Below, one piece after another: positions 27,776 to 35,550 of a stretch of 64,000 nucleotides of DNA. Source of the DNA: Catenulispora sp. GP43 (GTDB taxonomy: Bacteria > Actinomycetota > Actinomycetes > Streptomycetales > Catenulisporaceae). The translations under genes and the position numbers were made by a program. The stretch lies in the NCBI RefSeq assembly GCF_041260665.1, contig NZ_JBGCCT010000008.1, forward strand, positions 337,037 to 401,036, written 5' to 3'. Under the pieces are notes generated by a model. The model did no database searches. It saw only the letters and a program-made list of their open reading frames with translations, and was not told the origin of the DNA. The number at the start of each line of letters is the position of its first letter. Position 1 is the stretch's first letter.

Positions 27776-27809
27776 GGAACGAGGGCCGCAGTTTTGCGGT
27801 CCTCGTTCC
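27776..27809 (+). terminator. Hairpin between acetate transporter and acs
   Basis: A 15-bp stem with one G-U pair (27776-27790 with 27795-27809) and a GTTT loop. No T-run follows. It could end part of the transporter transcript, protect the 3' end after processing, or set the transporter/acs expression ratio. Confidence 0.65.
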
Positions 27810-27839
27810 CTTCCGTCGCGACGACTGGGGTTGGGAGAC

Positions 27840-29813
27840 ATGAGCGATAACAGCGTCAACCAAGAGACACTCTCGAACCTGCTCAGGGAGAACCGGCGCT
27901 TCGCCCCGCCGCCGGACGTGGCCGACCACGCCAACGTCACCGCGGCCGCCTACGCCGAGGCCGACGCCGACCGCGAGGGGTTCTGGGCCGCGCAGGCCGG
28001 ACGGCTGCACTGGGAACACCCCTGGACGCAGGTCCTGGACTGGACCGAACGGCCCTTCGCGAAGTGGTTCGTCGGCGGGAAGCTGAACGCCGCCTACAAC
28101 TGCGTGGACCGGCACGTCGAGGCCGGCCACGGCGACCGGGTCGCCATCCACTTCGAGGGCGAGCCCGGCGACTCGGTGTCGCTGACCTACGCCCAGCTCA
28201 AGGACGAGGTCTGCAAGGCCGCCAACGCCCTGACCGAGCTCGGCGTCACCGCCGGGGACCGGGTCGCGATCTACATGCCGATGCTCCCGCAGACCGCGGT
28301 GGCCATGCTGGCCTGCGCCCGCATAGGCGCCGTGCACTCGGTGTGCTTCGCCGCGTTCTCCCCGGAGGCCCTGCGCGGCCGCATCGAGGACGCCGGCGCC
28401 AAGCTGCTGATCACCGCCGACGGCTACCACCGGCGCGGCTCGGTGGTGAACCTCAAGGCCAACGCCGACGAGGCCGCCGCCGCCTCGCCGACCATCGAGA
28501 AGGTGCTGGTCGTCCGGCGCACCGGCCACGACGTGGCCTGGGACCACGACCGGGACGTGTGGTGGCACGAGCTGGTGGACGCGCAGTACGCCGAGCACAC
28601 CGCCGAGGGCTTCGACTCCGAGAACCCGCTGTTCATCCTCTACACGTCCGGCACCACGGGTAAGCCCAAGGGCATCCTGCACACCACCGGCGGGTACTTG
28701 ACGCAGGCTTCGTACACCCACCACGCGGTGTTCGACCTGAAGCCGGAGTCGGACGTGTACTGGTGCACCGCCGACGTCGGCTGGGTGACCGGGCACTCCT
28801 ACATCGTCTACGGCCCGCTCTCCAACGGCGCGACCGAGGTGATGTACGAGGGCACCCCCGACACGCCGCACCAGGGCCGCTTCTGGGAGATCGTCCAGAA
28901 GTACAAGGTCACGCTGCTCTACACCGCGCCGACGGCCATCAGGACCTTCATGAAGTGGGGCTCGGCGATCCCGGCGAAGTTCGACCTCAGCTCCCTGCGC
29001 CTGCTGGGCTCGGTCGGCGAGCCGATCAACCCCGAGGCCTGGATCTGGTACCGGGAGAACATCGGCGGGGGCCGCACCCCGGTGGTGGACACCTGGTGGC
29101 AGACCGAGACCGGGGCCATCATGATCTCCCCGCTGCCCGGCGTCACCGAGGCCAAGCCGGGCTCGGCCATGCGGCCGCTGCCGGGCATCTCGGCGGACGT
29201 CGTGGACAAGAACGGCACGCCGGTCCCGAACGGCGGCGGCGGGTACCTGGTGCTGGACAAGCCCTGGCCGTCGATGCTGCGCGGCATCTGGGGCGACCCG
29301 CAGCGCTTCATCGACACCTACTGGGCCCGGTTCGCCGAGCAGGGCTACTACTTCGCCGGCGACGGCGCGAAGAAGGACGAGGACGGCGACCTGTGGCTGC
29401 TGGGCCGCGTCGACGACATCATGCTCGTCTCCGGCCACAACATCTCCACCACCGAGGTCGAGTCCGCCCTGGTGTCGAACCCGGTCGTCGCCGAGGCCGC
29501 CGTGGTCGGCGCCAAGGACGAGACCACCGGCCAGCGCATCGTCGCCTTCGTCATCCTGCGCGGCGGCAACGAGGAGCACGCCGAACTGGCCGAGACCCTG
29601 CGCGAGCACGTCAGCAAGGCCATCGGCCCGATCGCCAAGCCGCGGCAGATCATCGTGGTGCCGGAGCTGCCCAAGACCCGCTCCGGCAAGATCATGCGCC
29701 GCCTGCTGCGCGACGTCGCGGAGGACCGGGCGATCGGGGACACCACGACGCTGGCCGACTCCACGGTGATGGAGCTGATCTCGGAGAAGCTGCCGCACGC
29801 CGAGGAGGAGTGA
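27840..29813 (+). CDS. acs: Acetyl-CoA synthetase
   Basis: A 657-residue AMP-forming acyl-CoA synthetase that makes acetyl-CoA from acetate, ATP and CoA. The AMP-binding P-loop is LYTSGTTGKPKGILHTTGGY, the acetate-pocket/adenylate motif is VDTWWQTETGAIMISPLPG, the hinge is GRVDDIMLVSGHNIST, and the catalytic Lys617 sits in KTRSGKIMRRLLR. That lysine is the usual site of regulatory acetylation. ATG 27840 gives the family length. It follows the acetate transporter and precedes a small acidic protein gene. Confidence 0.95.
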   Translation: MSDNSVNQETLSNLLRENRRFAPPPDVADHANVTAAAYAEADADREGFWAAQAGRLHWEHPWTQVLDWTERPFAKWFVGGKLNAAYNCVDRHVEAGHGDRVAIHFEGEPGDSVSLTYAQLKDEVCKAANALTELGVTAGDRVAIYMPMLPQTAVAMLACARIGAVHSVCFAAFSPEALRGRIEDAGAKLLITADGYHRRGSVVNLKANADEAAAASPTIEKVLVVRRTGHDVAWDHDRDVWWHELVDAQYAEHTAEGFDSENPLFILYTSGTTGKPKGILHTTGGYLTQASYTHHAVFDLKPESDVYWCTADVGWVTGHSYIVYGPLSNGATEVMYEGTPDTPHQGRFWEIVQKYKVTLLYTAPTAIRTFMKWGSAIPAKFDLSSLRLLGSVGEPINPEAWIWYRENIGGGRTPVVDTWWQTETGAIMISPLPGVTEAKPGSAMRPLPGISADVVDKNGTPVPNGGGGYLVLDKPWPSMLRGIWGDPQRFIDTYWARFAEQGYYFAGDGAKKDEDGDLWLLGRVDDIMLVSGHNISTTEVESALVSNPVVAEAAVVGAKDETTGQRIVAFVILRGGNEEHAELAETLREHVSKAIGPIAKPRQIIVVPELPKTRSGKIMRRLLRDVAEDRAIGDTTTLADSTVMELISEKLPHAEEE

Positions 29814-29843
29814 GGCGGCAGATCGAAGGCGAAGGAGGCAGCC

Positions 29844-30065
29844 ATGCCGGTGGACCCGATGCAGCCCGACACCTACGAGGAGAACGGTACAGGCGCGATC
29901 GAAATCGACGCCGAGACGCCTGAAGCCGACGCGGCGGAGCAGTACGCGGATCTCGCCCCGCAGGACGACGAGGCCCCGGGCCGGATCGACCCCGATGCCG
30001 TGAACGAGGCCGACGCCGTCGAGCAGGCGCGGGTCGTCGCGCTCGACGAAGACGACTATCGGTGA
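29844..30065 (+). CDS. Small acidic conserved protein
   Basis: A 73-residue, strongly acidic protein (many Glu/Asp, few basic residues) ending RVVALDEDDYR, a tail I associate with short acidic proteins of unknown function in streptomycetes. GGAGG lies seven bases before ATG 29844. It is 30 bp after acs and likely cotranscribed. No enzymatic motif; probably intrinsically disordered. Its stop codon lies inside the first unit of an 8-bp repeat array. Confidence 0.75.
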   Translation: MPVDPMQPDTYEENGTGAIEIDAETPEADAAEQYADLAPQDDEAPGRIDPDAVNEADAVEQARVVALDEDDYR

Positions 30066-30098
30066 ATCGGTGAATCGGTGAACCGGTGAATCGGTGAT
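30059..30098 (+). repeat. 8-bp tandem repeat at a gene end
   Basis: Five head-to-tail units of TCGGTGAA (the fourth begins CC, the fifth ends AT). The array starts within the last codons of the acidic protein gene, so slippage here could change its C-terminus. Confidence 0.92.
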
Positions 30099-30170
30099 CC
30101 GGCCCCCGAGCTACGACGACGGAGGAGACTCAGAGCAAAGAAACCGGCGACGCCACGCCAACGACACCGC

Positions 30171-30240
30171 CTCAGGCGTCCTGAAATCCTGATCACCGGG
30201 ACCGGTGTTCCGGTCGTGATCCGTGCTTTCGACGCCTGAG
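30171..30240 (+). ncRNA. Candidate structured leader RNA
   Basis: CTCAGGCGTC (30171-30180) pairs perfectly with GACGCCTGAG (30231-30240). Inside it GATCAC-CGG-GACCGG pairs with CCGGTC-GTGATC around a TGTT loop, with CGG bulged. The result is a 70-base two-tier stem that ends 11 bp before the GTG start of the StrR-like regulator. No T-run follows. It may be a cis-acting leader, an attenuator or a DNA-level dyad; no known riboswitch class was recognised. Confidence 0.55.
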
Positions 30241-30251
30241 AAAGATGCCCT

Positions 30252-31013
30252 GTGAAGGAGCCAGATCCGTGGCGATCAGACGCTGACCGCGCCGCTGCTG
30301 ATGGCGATGCCGATGCCAGTGGCGCGGCGCAAGCGCTCGGCCGGACGGCGAGCCTGGCCGAGCGCCGTGCGGCCGCCGCCCGGATGTTGCGCGCGAGCCC
30401 GGCCAGATCCGATCGCGAGATCGGCAGGACGGTGGGACTGTCCGCCGACACCGTCTCCGCGGTGCGCCGGACGCTCGGCGAGCGGCGGGCCGGGCGGGTC
30501 CGGGTCGGCGGCGACGGACGTGCGCGGCCGGTCAGCGCCGAGCAGGGCCGGCGGGCCGCGGCGCGGCTGCTCGCCGAGCAGCCCGACACCCCGGTGCGGA
30601 CGATCGCCCGGGAGGCCGGGATCTCCCTCGGCACGGCGCATGACGTGCGGCGCAGGGTGCTCGCGGGGCTGTCTCCGGTCCCCGGGGACCGTGGTGTGGC
30701 CCAGCCGTCAGAGCACGGGAGCGGCCCATCGGAACTGGTTCCCGCGCCCCGCCGGACGTCCCGCCGCGACCCGGCCGCCGCATTGGAGGCCCTGCGGCGC
30801 GATCCCGTGCTGCGCTACTCGCAGAGCGGTCGCAAGATCCTGCGACACCTCGAGGCCCAACTTCTCGCCGCGGGCCAGCTGGCGGAGCTGTGCGAACAAC
30901 TCCCGGCACATTGCGGTATCCACGTCGAGACCGTGATCCGGTACATCGGCACGACGTGGGCCGATGCCGGGCGGGCCGTGCATTCGCGTTCAACCGGCGG
31001 AATCGACAGTTGA
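30252..31013 (+). CDS. StrR-like regulator with two HTH domains, ParB domain absent
   Basis: A 253-residue DNA-binding protein with two similar HTH units: ERRAAAARMLRASPARSDRE with IGRTVGLSADTVSAVRRTLG, then EQGRRAAARLLAEQPDTPVR with TIAREAGISLGTAHDVRRRV. A C-terminal block LRRDPVLRYSQSGRKILRHL also occurs in ParB-like StrR/NovG-type pathway regulators. Those proteins begin with a ParB/Srx-like domain, which is missing here; the first 30 residues are Asp/Ala-rich. Either this is a short variant or its 5' part is lost. GTG 30252 has only GAGAAAG upstream. No biosynthetic cluster is adjacent. Confidence 0.65.
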   Translation: MKEPDPWRSDADRAAADGDADASGAAQALGRTASLAERRAAAARMLRASPARSDREIGRTVGLSADTVSAVRRTLGERRAGRVRVGGDGRARPVSAEQGRRAAARLLAEQPDTPVRTIAREAGISLGTAHDVRRRVLAGLSPVPGDRGVAQPSEHGSGPSELVPAPRRTSRRDPAAALEALRRDPVLRYSQSGRKILRHLEAQLLAAGQLAELCEQLPAHCGIHVETVIRYIGTTWADAGRAVHSRSTGGIDS

Positions 31014-31233
31014 ACGTCATCTGCGCAGGTGGGCGACGGTGTGAATAGAGAATTCAGGCCGTTCCAAAGCATGCCATCTTATGGTCTTCATAAGCGGTAG
31101 CGCCTCGAAGGAAAGGAACCTGACTAGACCGGAAGTCCTCCTCCCCCGAGGTCGGTGTGCTAAGACGGGGGCATGCCGCCCTCAGGGCAAAGGGCTGCGG
31201 CTCTACCCGGCGGAGCGCCTGACGCGCGCCGTC

Positions 31234-31599
31234 CTAAGCCTGGGGCAACACCGACCGCACGGCCTCATCGGACCGGCCGACCACCGCGTGCCCGTCGTCG
31301 GCGGTGATGATCGGGCGCTGGATCAGGATCGGGTGCTCGGCCATGGCCGCGATCCAGCGCTCGCGGTCGGCGTCGCCCTCCCGGCCCCACTGCTTGACGC
31401 CGAGATCCTTGGCGACCTGCTCGCCGTCGCGCACGATGTCCCACGGCTCCAGGCCCAGGCGCGTCAGGATGTCGCGCAGCTCCTGGGCGGTCGGCGGGTC
31501 GTCGAGGTAGCGGCGGACGGTGTACTCGGCGCCGGCGGCGTCCAGGGTCTCCTGGGCGATGCGGCACTTCGAGCAGCGGGGGTTGATCCAGATCTCCAT
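31234..31599 (-). CDS. arsC: ArsC/Spx-family arsenate reductase-like protein
   Basis: A 121-residue thioredoxin-fold protein. INPRCSKCRIAQETLDAAG has the N-terminal redox cysteine in NPRCSK (plus a second Cys three residues on), and HPILIQRPIITADDGHAVVG has the conserved Arg of glutaredoxin-type ArsC enzymes. No arsenite pump or ArsR is beside it, so the role may be general thiol redox and not arsenic resistance. The 220-bp gap upstream on the + side (31014-31233) holds no recognisable gene. Confidence 0.82.
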   Translation of the reverse strand: MEIWINPRCSKCRIAQETLDAAGAEYTVRRYLDDPPTAQELRDILTRLGLEPWDIVRDGEQVAKDLGVKQWGREGDADRERWIAAMAEHPILIQRPIITADDGHAVVGRSDEAVRSVLPQA

Positions 31600-31700
31600 G
31601 GTCAGACGGTAGCGGACCGGGTCGGCTGCCCAGGTCAGCCGCAGCGGTCAGCTGGCGAGGTCAGCCGCCTACGTCGGCCGTCCCGGGTCAGCCGCCGAGG

Positions 31701-32255
31701 CTACTCGCCCTGCCGCAGGTACAGGTCCCGCATCAGGCCGATCTCGCCGCCATGGTGCGCGACCTCGTCCAGGGCGTGCAGCGCCAGCGCCAGATAGCTC
31801 GCGTCGGCCCACCCCGTGGGCTCGGCGATCTCGCCCATCGGGGCCAGCAGCCGCTCGTCGCCGAGGCCTTCGATGCGCGTGACGAAGCGCGCCCAGTCCT
31901 CCTCCAGCGCCAGGACGCCCAGGTTCGCAGTACCCGGCCACTCGAAGCGGTCGCCGAAGTCCGGGACGTCCTCGAAGAAGTGGATCACGTAGCCGCGCAG
32001 GCAGAACGCGCCGATGTGCCACATCCGCCAGGCGATCGTCGACACCGGCTCGGGCGCGTCGGACTTCCCGGACTCCGGCGGCCGCGAGTCGGCGCGGAAG
32101 ACGCCGTCCTCGGTGGGGCGGACGGTCACGCAGTCCGGGACGGGCTGCCACTGGTACTCGGCGTCCGTCAGCCCCTCCAGACGTGCGAACGTCCTGGAGC
32201 GCACCACTTCGAAGGTCTCGAGCAGGTCTTTGGTGACGCGGTCGTGCGAGGTCAT
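31701..32255 (-). CDS. DinB-fold protein
   Basis: A 184-residue four-helix-bundle protein of the DinB_2 type. The metal ligands are probably the histidines in AWRMWHIGAF and LHALDEVAHHGGEIGLMRDL. Family members include thiol-dependent transferases using mycothiol or bacillithiol. FEVVRSRTFARLEGLTDAEY is the usual start. It lies between arsC and the AraC gene on the same strand. The 101-bp gap to arsC has three GTCAGCCGC repeats and no gene. Confidence 0.8.
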   Translation of the reverse strand: MTSHDRVTKDLLETFEVVRSRTFARLEGLTDAEYQWQPVPDCVTVRPTEDGVFRADSRPPESGKSDAPEPVSTIAWRMWHIGAFCLRGYVIHFFEDVPDFGDRFEWPGTANLGVLALEEDWARFVTRIEGLGDERLLAPMGEIAEPTGWADASYLALALHALDEVAHHGGEIGLMRDLYLRQGE

Positions 32256-32304
32256 GGTCAGATCCTAGATTCAAGACTCCGTTTCAAGATTCAAGAATCC
32301 AGTT

Positions 32305-33141
32305 TCACCGTCCGCGTTCCCGTACCGTCGCCGCGTACTGCGCCGGCGGCAGGCCGAAGGCGGCAGTGAAGTCGCGCGTCAGGTGCGACTGGTCGGCGTA
32401 GCCGAGGTCGGCGGCCAGCGCCGACCAGTCGACCTGCTTGTCGTGGGCGATGCGTTCGCCGGCCTCGTACAGCCGGTAGCGGCGCAGGAACCACTTCGGG
32501 CCGATGCCGACGTGCTCGGTGAACGCGCGTTGCAGGGTGCGGACACCGACACCGGCGGCGCGCGCCAGGTCCTCCACCCGTGTCAGCTCGCGGTCCCGCA
32601 CCGCCAGCTCGGCCCACTCGGTGGTGGTCTCGCAGTCCTGCCGTTCGGCGGGGACGCGGTCGGTGATCGCAGCGTCGGCGGTGGCGGCGAGCTGCTCGCC
32701 GGGGACGTCCAGGTCGGCGACCAGCGGCACCAGCGACGCTTCGAGGTCGGCCAGGGCCGTGACCTGGGCCAGCGGGACTTCTCGGTCGGTGAGGGCGCTC
32801 AGCGGACCGTCGTGGAACGGGGCGAAGGCCGCCGGGCGGAACATGATGCCCAGCGCGCGCCCCTCGCCCTCCAGCGTGACCGCGAACCGTCCGGTGTCCA
32901 CGCCGGACACCACCGCGCCGTGCGCCTCGAACACCACGTTGACCACCGGATGGACCAACACCTGCTGTTCGTGTCGCACCCCCGGCGGCAGGCGCCAGGT
33001 GGACAGCCAGTAGCGGTCGACGAACCGGGACGCCGCCCCGGTCGGCGGGAAACGGTCCAGGCGGAAGACGGTGCTCGCGGCGGCCGGGTGCACGATGCCG
33101 CGGCTGTCGTCCTGCACCGGCTTGACCTGGTGTTCCGTCAT
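32305..33141 (-). CDS. AraC-family transcriptional regulator
   Basis: A 278-residue regulator. The N-terminal half (DRYWLSTWRLPPGVRHEQQV) resembles DUF6597/cupin-type sensor domains. The C-terminal AraC domain has LTRVEDLARAAGVGVRTLQR as first HTH, WFLRRYRLYEAGERI as linker and ALAADLGYADQSHLTRDFTA as second HTH. ATG 33141 is the start that gives the family length. It is divergent from the TIGR03086 gene (72-bp spacer), a likely target. Confidence 0.88.
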   Translation of the reverse strand: MTEHQVKPVQDDSRGIVHPAAASTVFRLDRFPPTGAASRFVDRYWLSTWRLPPGVRHEQQVLVHPVVNVVFEAHGAVVSGVDTGRFAVTLEGEGRALGIMFRPAAFAPFHDGPLSALTDREVPLAQVTALADLEASLVPLVADLDVPGEQLAATADAAITDRVPAERQDCETTTEWAELAVRDRELTRVEDLARAAGVGVRTLQRAFTEHVGIGPKWFLRRYRLYEAGERIAHDKQVDWSALAADLGYADQSHLTRDFTAAFGLPPAQYAATVRERGR

Positions 33142-33213
33142 GGGGCCAGCGTAGCGGCGGGCACTGACGCGTTTCTTCAAGACGCGCGGCACACCGGACC
33201 GTAGCGTCAGGGT

Positions 33214-33780
33214 ATGAGCACGATTCACGAGCAGTTGACCGAGGCCGCCGACCAGGCCGCGCGTGTCGTCGCCGGCACCGATCCCGGCCGGTTCACCGAT
33301 AAGACCCCGTGTTCGGACTGGGACGTCAAGGAGCTGCTGAACCACCTGATCCTCTGGACGGCGTACTCCTTCGAGCGCCGGGCCCGCAGCGAGCAGGTCG
33401 GCCCCGACCTGACCGAGCGCGACTTCGCCTCCGAACCCGACTACGCCGCCGCCTACCGCGCCCAGCTCGACCGCGCCCTGGCCGCCTGGGCCCCGCCCGA
33501 GGTGTGGGAGAGCGAGATCGACACCGGCGGCGGCAAGACCCCCGCCCCGCAGGTCGCCGAGATGATCCTGATGGAGATGGTCCTGCACGGCTGGGACCTG
33601 GCCACCGCCACCGGTCAGCCGTACGAGATCTCCGACGAGATCGCCGGCACCGTCGCCCAGGCCGTCGAGGCCTCGGCGGAGATGTACCGGCAGTACGACG
33701 GGTTCGCGGCCGAGGTGCAGATCGGCCAGGACGCGACGACGTTGGAGAAGGCGCTCGCGGTGTCGGGGCGGCGGGCGTAG
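33214..33780 (+). CDS. TIGR03086-type maleylpyruvate isomerase-like protein
   Basis: A 188-residue DinB/MDMPI-fold protein. TPCSDWDVKELLNHLI near residue 32 and LHGWDLATATGQP near residue 128 are the two diagnostic motifs; their histidines and aspartate form the metal site. Such proteins are abundant in mycothiol-containing actinobacteria and are thought to use mycothiol as cofactor; substrates are mostly unknown. Divergent from an AraC regulator. Confidence 0.85.
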   Translation: MSTIHEQLTEAADQAARVVAGTDPGRFTDKTPCSDWDVKELLNHLILWTAYSFERRARSEQVGPDLTERDFASEPDYAAAYRAQLDRALAAWAPPEVWESEIDTGGGKTPAPQVAEMILMEMVLHGWDLATATGQPYEISDEIAGTVAQAVEASAEMYRQYDGFAAEVQIGQDATTLEKALAVSGRRA

Positions 33781-33813
33781 CGGGCACGGCCGCGTCTGCG
33801 CGTCGCCGTGCCC

Positions 33814-33885
33814 GACCAGGACAGGGCCCAGCCGCTCCGCAGCGTCTCCGCGAATCGCGTTGGGCGCTTCGGCCCTGTCCTGGTC
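33814..33885 (+). repeat. 15-bp perfect inverted repeat with 42-bp spacer
   Basis: GACCAGGACAGGGCC (33814-33828) and its exact reverse complement (33871-33885) lie 34 bp after the TIGR03086 gene and 29 bp from the end of the broken ATPase fragment. It could be a bipartite terminator for convergent transcripts. The arms could also be the terminal repeats of a very small mobile remnant, but no target duplication is obvious. Confidence 0.6.
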
Positions 33886-33913
33886 AACCATCAAGGTCAG
33901 TTCTGTTCCGGGA

Positions 33914-34261
33914 TCACAGCCGCACGCCGGTCCAGGCGCCTCCCGGCCACGCGCGCCGTGGCAGTATTCGAATGATCTTCGACTCCTTCTCCGTGGCGGG
34001 CGGGGCATCGTCGCTCTCGACGATCAGCTTGTCCGTCCCCGCCGCAAGCAGATGCGCGGTCGCCCCCAGCGGCACCAGAGCCGTGGCGGCCGAAGCCGTC
34101 GCCCGCGCACCGGCGCTACCCGAGCGCACCGCCCGATCGAAGCACTCCCGCGCCAGGCGCGACTTGCCCACCCCCGCCGCCCCGTGCACGATCAGCCCGC
34201 GCCGCCGGCCCGACCCCCATGCCTGACAAAGCGCCGCCAGCTCTTCGTCCCGGCCGGCCAA
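33914..34261 (-). pseudogene. N-terminal fragment of a LuxR-type AAA/LAL regulator
   Basis: 115 residues starting at TTG: AGRDEELAALCQAWGSGRRR, then LIVHGAAGVGKSRLARECFD with a full Walker A (GAAGVGKS), then TASAATALVPLGATAHLLAA. This is the usual start of 900-residue large ATP-binding LuxR regulators. After LLAAGTDKLIVESDDAPP the sequence loses similarity and stops at 33914, so Walker B, the TPR-like region and the C-terminal HTH are absent. An in-frame TAG upstream rules out a longer N-terminus. A gene remnant is the best reading. Confidence 0.65.
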
Positions 34262-34352
34262 CGGCCAGAACGACCCGCGGTCGTTCCGTTGCTATCGCCT
34301 GAACGGCCCTACTTAATACCCGGCCCACCCCGGCCACCGGCACGATCGAGAC

Positions 34353-34589
34353 ATGCGCATGCACGGACTCCGGGTCACCCTACAGCCGCCCGACGGCACC
34401 CCTTTCGTCGAGGACGCCATCCTCACGCTGGCCACAGGCGTCAACGGCGGCCAGCTCTACAGCGGCAACAACGGCTTCTGGATCGAAGTCGTCGACGCCG
34501 CCGACGGCACCCACGACGTCGCCGGCTTCGGCTGGCAGGACGGGAAACGGGGGCACACCATCGTTGAAACGGCACCGATCATCCTTTAG
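34353..34589 (+). CDS. Small hypothetical protein
   Basis: A 78-residue protein beginning MRMHGLRVTLQPPDGTPF, with a balanced composition and alternating beta-strand pattern (DAILTLATGVNGGQLYSGNN, then FWIEVVDAADGTHDVAGFGW). No family recognised. The AT-richer sequence ACTTAATACC about 45 bp upstream may be its promoter. It lies between the broken regulator and a degenerate stretch. Confidence 0.5.
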   Translation: MRMHGLRVTLQPPDGTPFVEDAILTLATGVNGGQLYSGNNGFWIEVVDAADGTHDVAGFGWQDGKRGHTIVETAPIIL

Positions 34590-34676
34590 CTTCCGGTGCC
34601 GATCCTGCCCTCTTGCGCACTATGAGATGGCACTAATGACGGCCGAATCCGACTCCCGGTCCAGCACAACCCGTGG

Positions 34677-34853
34677 GTGACCGGCAGTGCCCAGGATTGG
34701 CAGGAGCGGCTGTTCAGCGCGCTGACATCCATGTTCGCGCGACCGACGGCCCACGGCACGCCGGTTGAGGTCGGAAAGGCCAAGGCACTGGCTTGGATCT
34801 TCGGCCGGGAGACGCTGGTCGAGCTGTCGCTGGATCAGCTCCCGAAGACCTGA
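34677..34853 (+). CDS. Possible short ORF or gene remnant
   Basis: From GTG 34677 a 58-residue frame reads TGSAQDWQERLFSALTSMFA and later VGKAKALAWIFGRETLVELS, ending DQLPKT. The composition looks protein-like and readable sequence continues upstream (RIRLPVQHNPW) without a start codon, so this may be the 3' end of a lost gene. It overlaps the end of the opposite-strand methyltransferase by 19 bp. No family recognised. The rest of 34590-34834 shows nothing else. Confidence 0.3.
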   Translation: MTGSAQDWQERLFSALTSMFARPTAHGTPVEVGKAKALAWIFGRETLVELSLDQLPKT

Positions 34854-35527
34854 GCGGGCTTGCGCGCCAGTACCTGGATCCCCGCGGCTTCGTTCCCGTT
34901 CATCGTGGCCACGGGGATCCGGCGTGTGTCCTGGATGTCGAGGCCGGCCAGCAGGTGCGGGAAGTGTTCGGCGCGGTGGTGCCGGCAGACCGCGCCGTCG
35001 CTGGTCTCGAAGACGCCGTAGGTGGCGGTGGCGGTGCCGGTGCCGGTGCCGTGCGTGGCGGCGAAGCGTTCGTAGCGCTCGATGCTGCGCGGGTCCTCGC
35101 CCAGCAGCAGATCGCTGATATACAGCAGCCCGCCGGGCCTGAGGACCCGCGTCAGCTCGCCGATCAGCCGCTCCTGCGCCTCGTCGCCGGGGATGCAGGT
35201 CAGCACCGCGAACAGCACGACCAGGTCGAAGCTCGCGTCGGCGAACGGCAGCGCCGGCGGGGCGTCCAGGACCGCGAACCGCATCGTTGGGTGGTGCTCG
35301 CGCGCCTGTTCGATCATCCCTGCCGAGCTGTCGACGCCGGTGAGGTCGGTGAACCCGAGCTGCGCGAGCTCCGCCATGGTCCGGCCGTATCCGCAGCCGT
35401 AGTCCAGGACGGCGGCGTCCCGGCCGAGTGCGTCGGTCCACTCGGTGTGCAGCGGGTGAGTGAAGCGCTTCGTGGCCGAGACGGCGTCCCAGTACGAGGT
35501 CTGGTTGTCCAGGTCTGTGTCCGTCAT
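34835..35527 (-). CDS. Class I SAM-dependent methyltransferase
   Basis: A 230-residue Rossmann-type methyltransferase. The SAM loop is AVLDYGCGYGRTMAELA (about residues 40-56), the second acidic strand TDLTGVDSSAGMIEQAREH, and post-motifs are ALPFADASFDLVVLFAVL and LTRVLRPGGLLYISDLLLG. It resembles UbiE/SmtA-like enzymes, with no clue to the acceptor. A Thr/Gly repeat (GTGTGTATAT) lies mid-protein. It ends 23 bp before the start of nagZ on the same strand and may lie downstream in that operon. Confidence 0.85.
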   Translation of the reverse strand: MTDTDLDNQTSYWDAVSATKRFTHPLHTEWTDALGRDAAVLDYGCGYGRTMAELAQLGFTDLTGVDSSAGMIEQAREHHPTMRFAVLDAPPALPFADASFDLVVLFAVLTCIPGDEAQERLIGELTRVLRPGGLLYISDLLLGEDPRSIERYERFAATHGTGTGTATATYGVFETSDGAVCRHHRAEHFPHLLAGLDIQDTRRIPVATMNGNEAAGIQVLARKPAQVFGS

Positions 35528-35550
35528 GCTCGGGTCCCTTCAGTCGCGCG

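Noticed and set aside
27129..29798. An 889-codon minus-strand frame
   Set aside because: Mirror of the acetate transporter and acs genes; repetitive Gly/His/Arg/Val sequence with no motif.
31081..31797. A plus-strand frame opposite arsC beginning at an ATG
   Set aside because: No ribosome site, no family similarity, and it runs through the ArsC and DinB-type genes.
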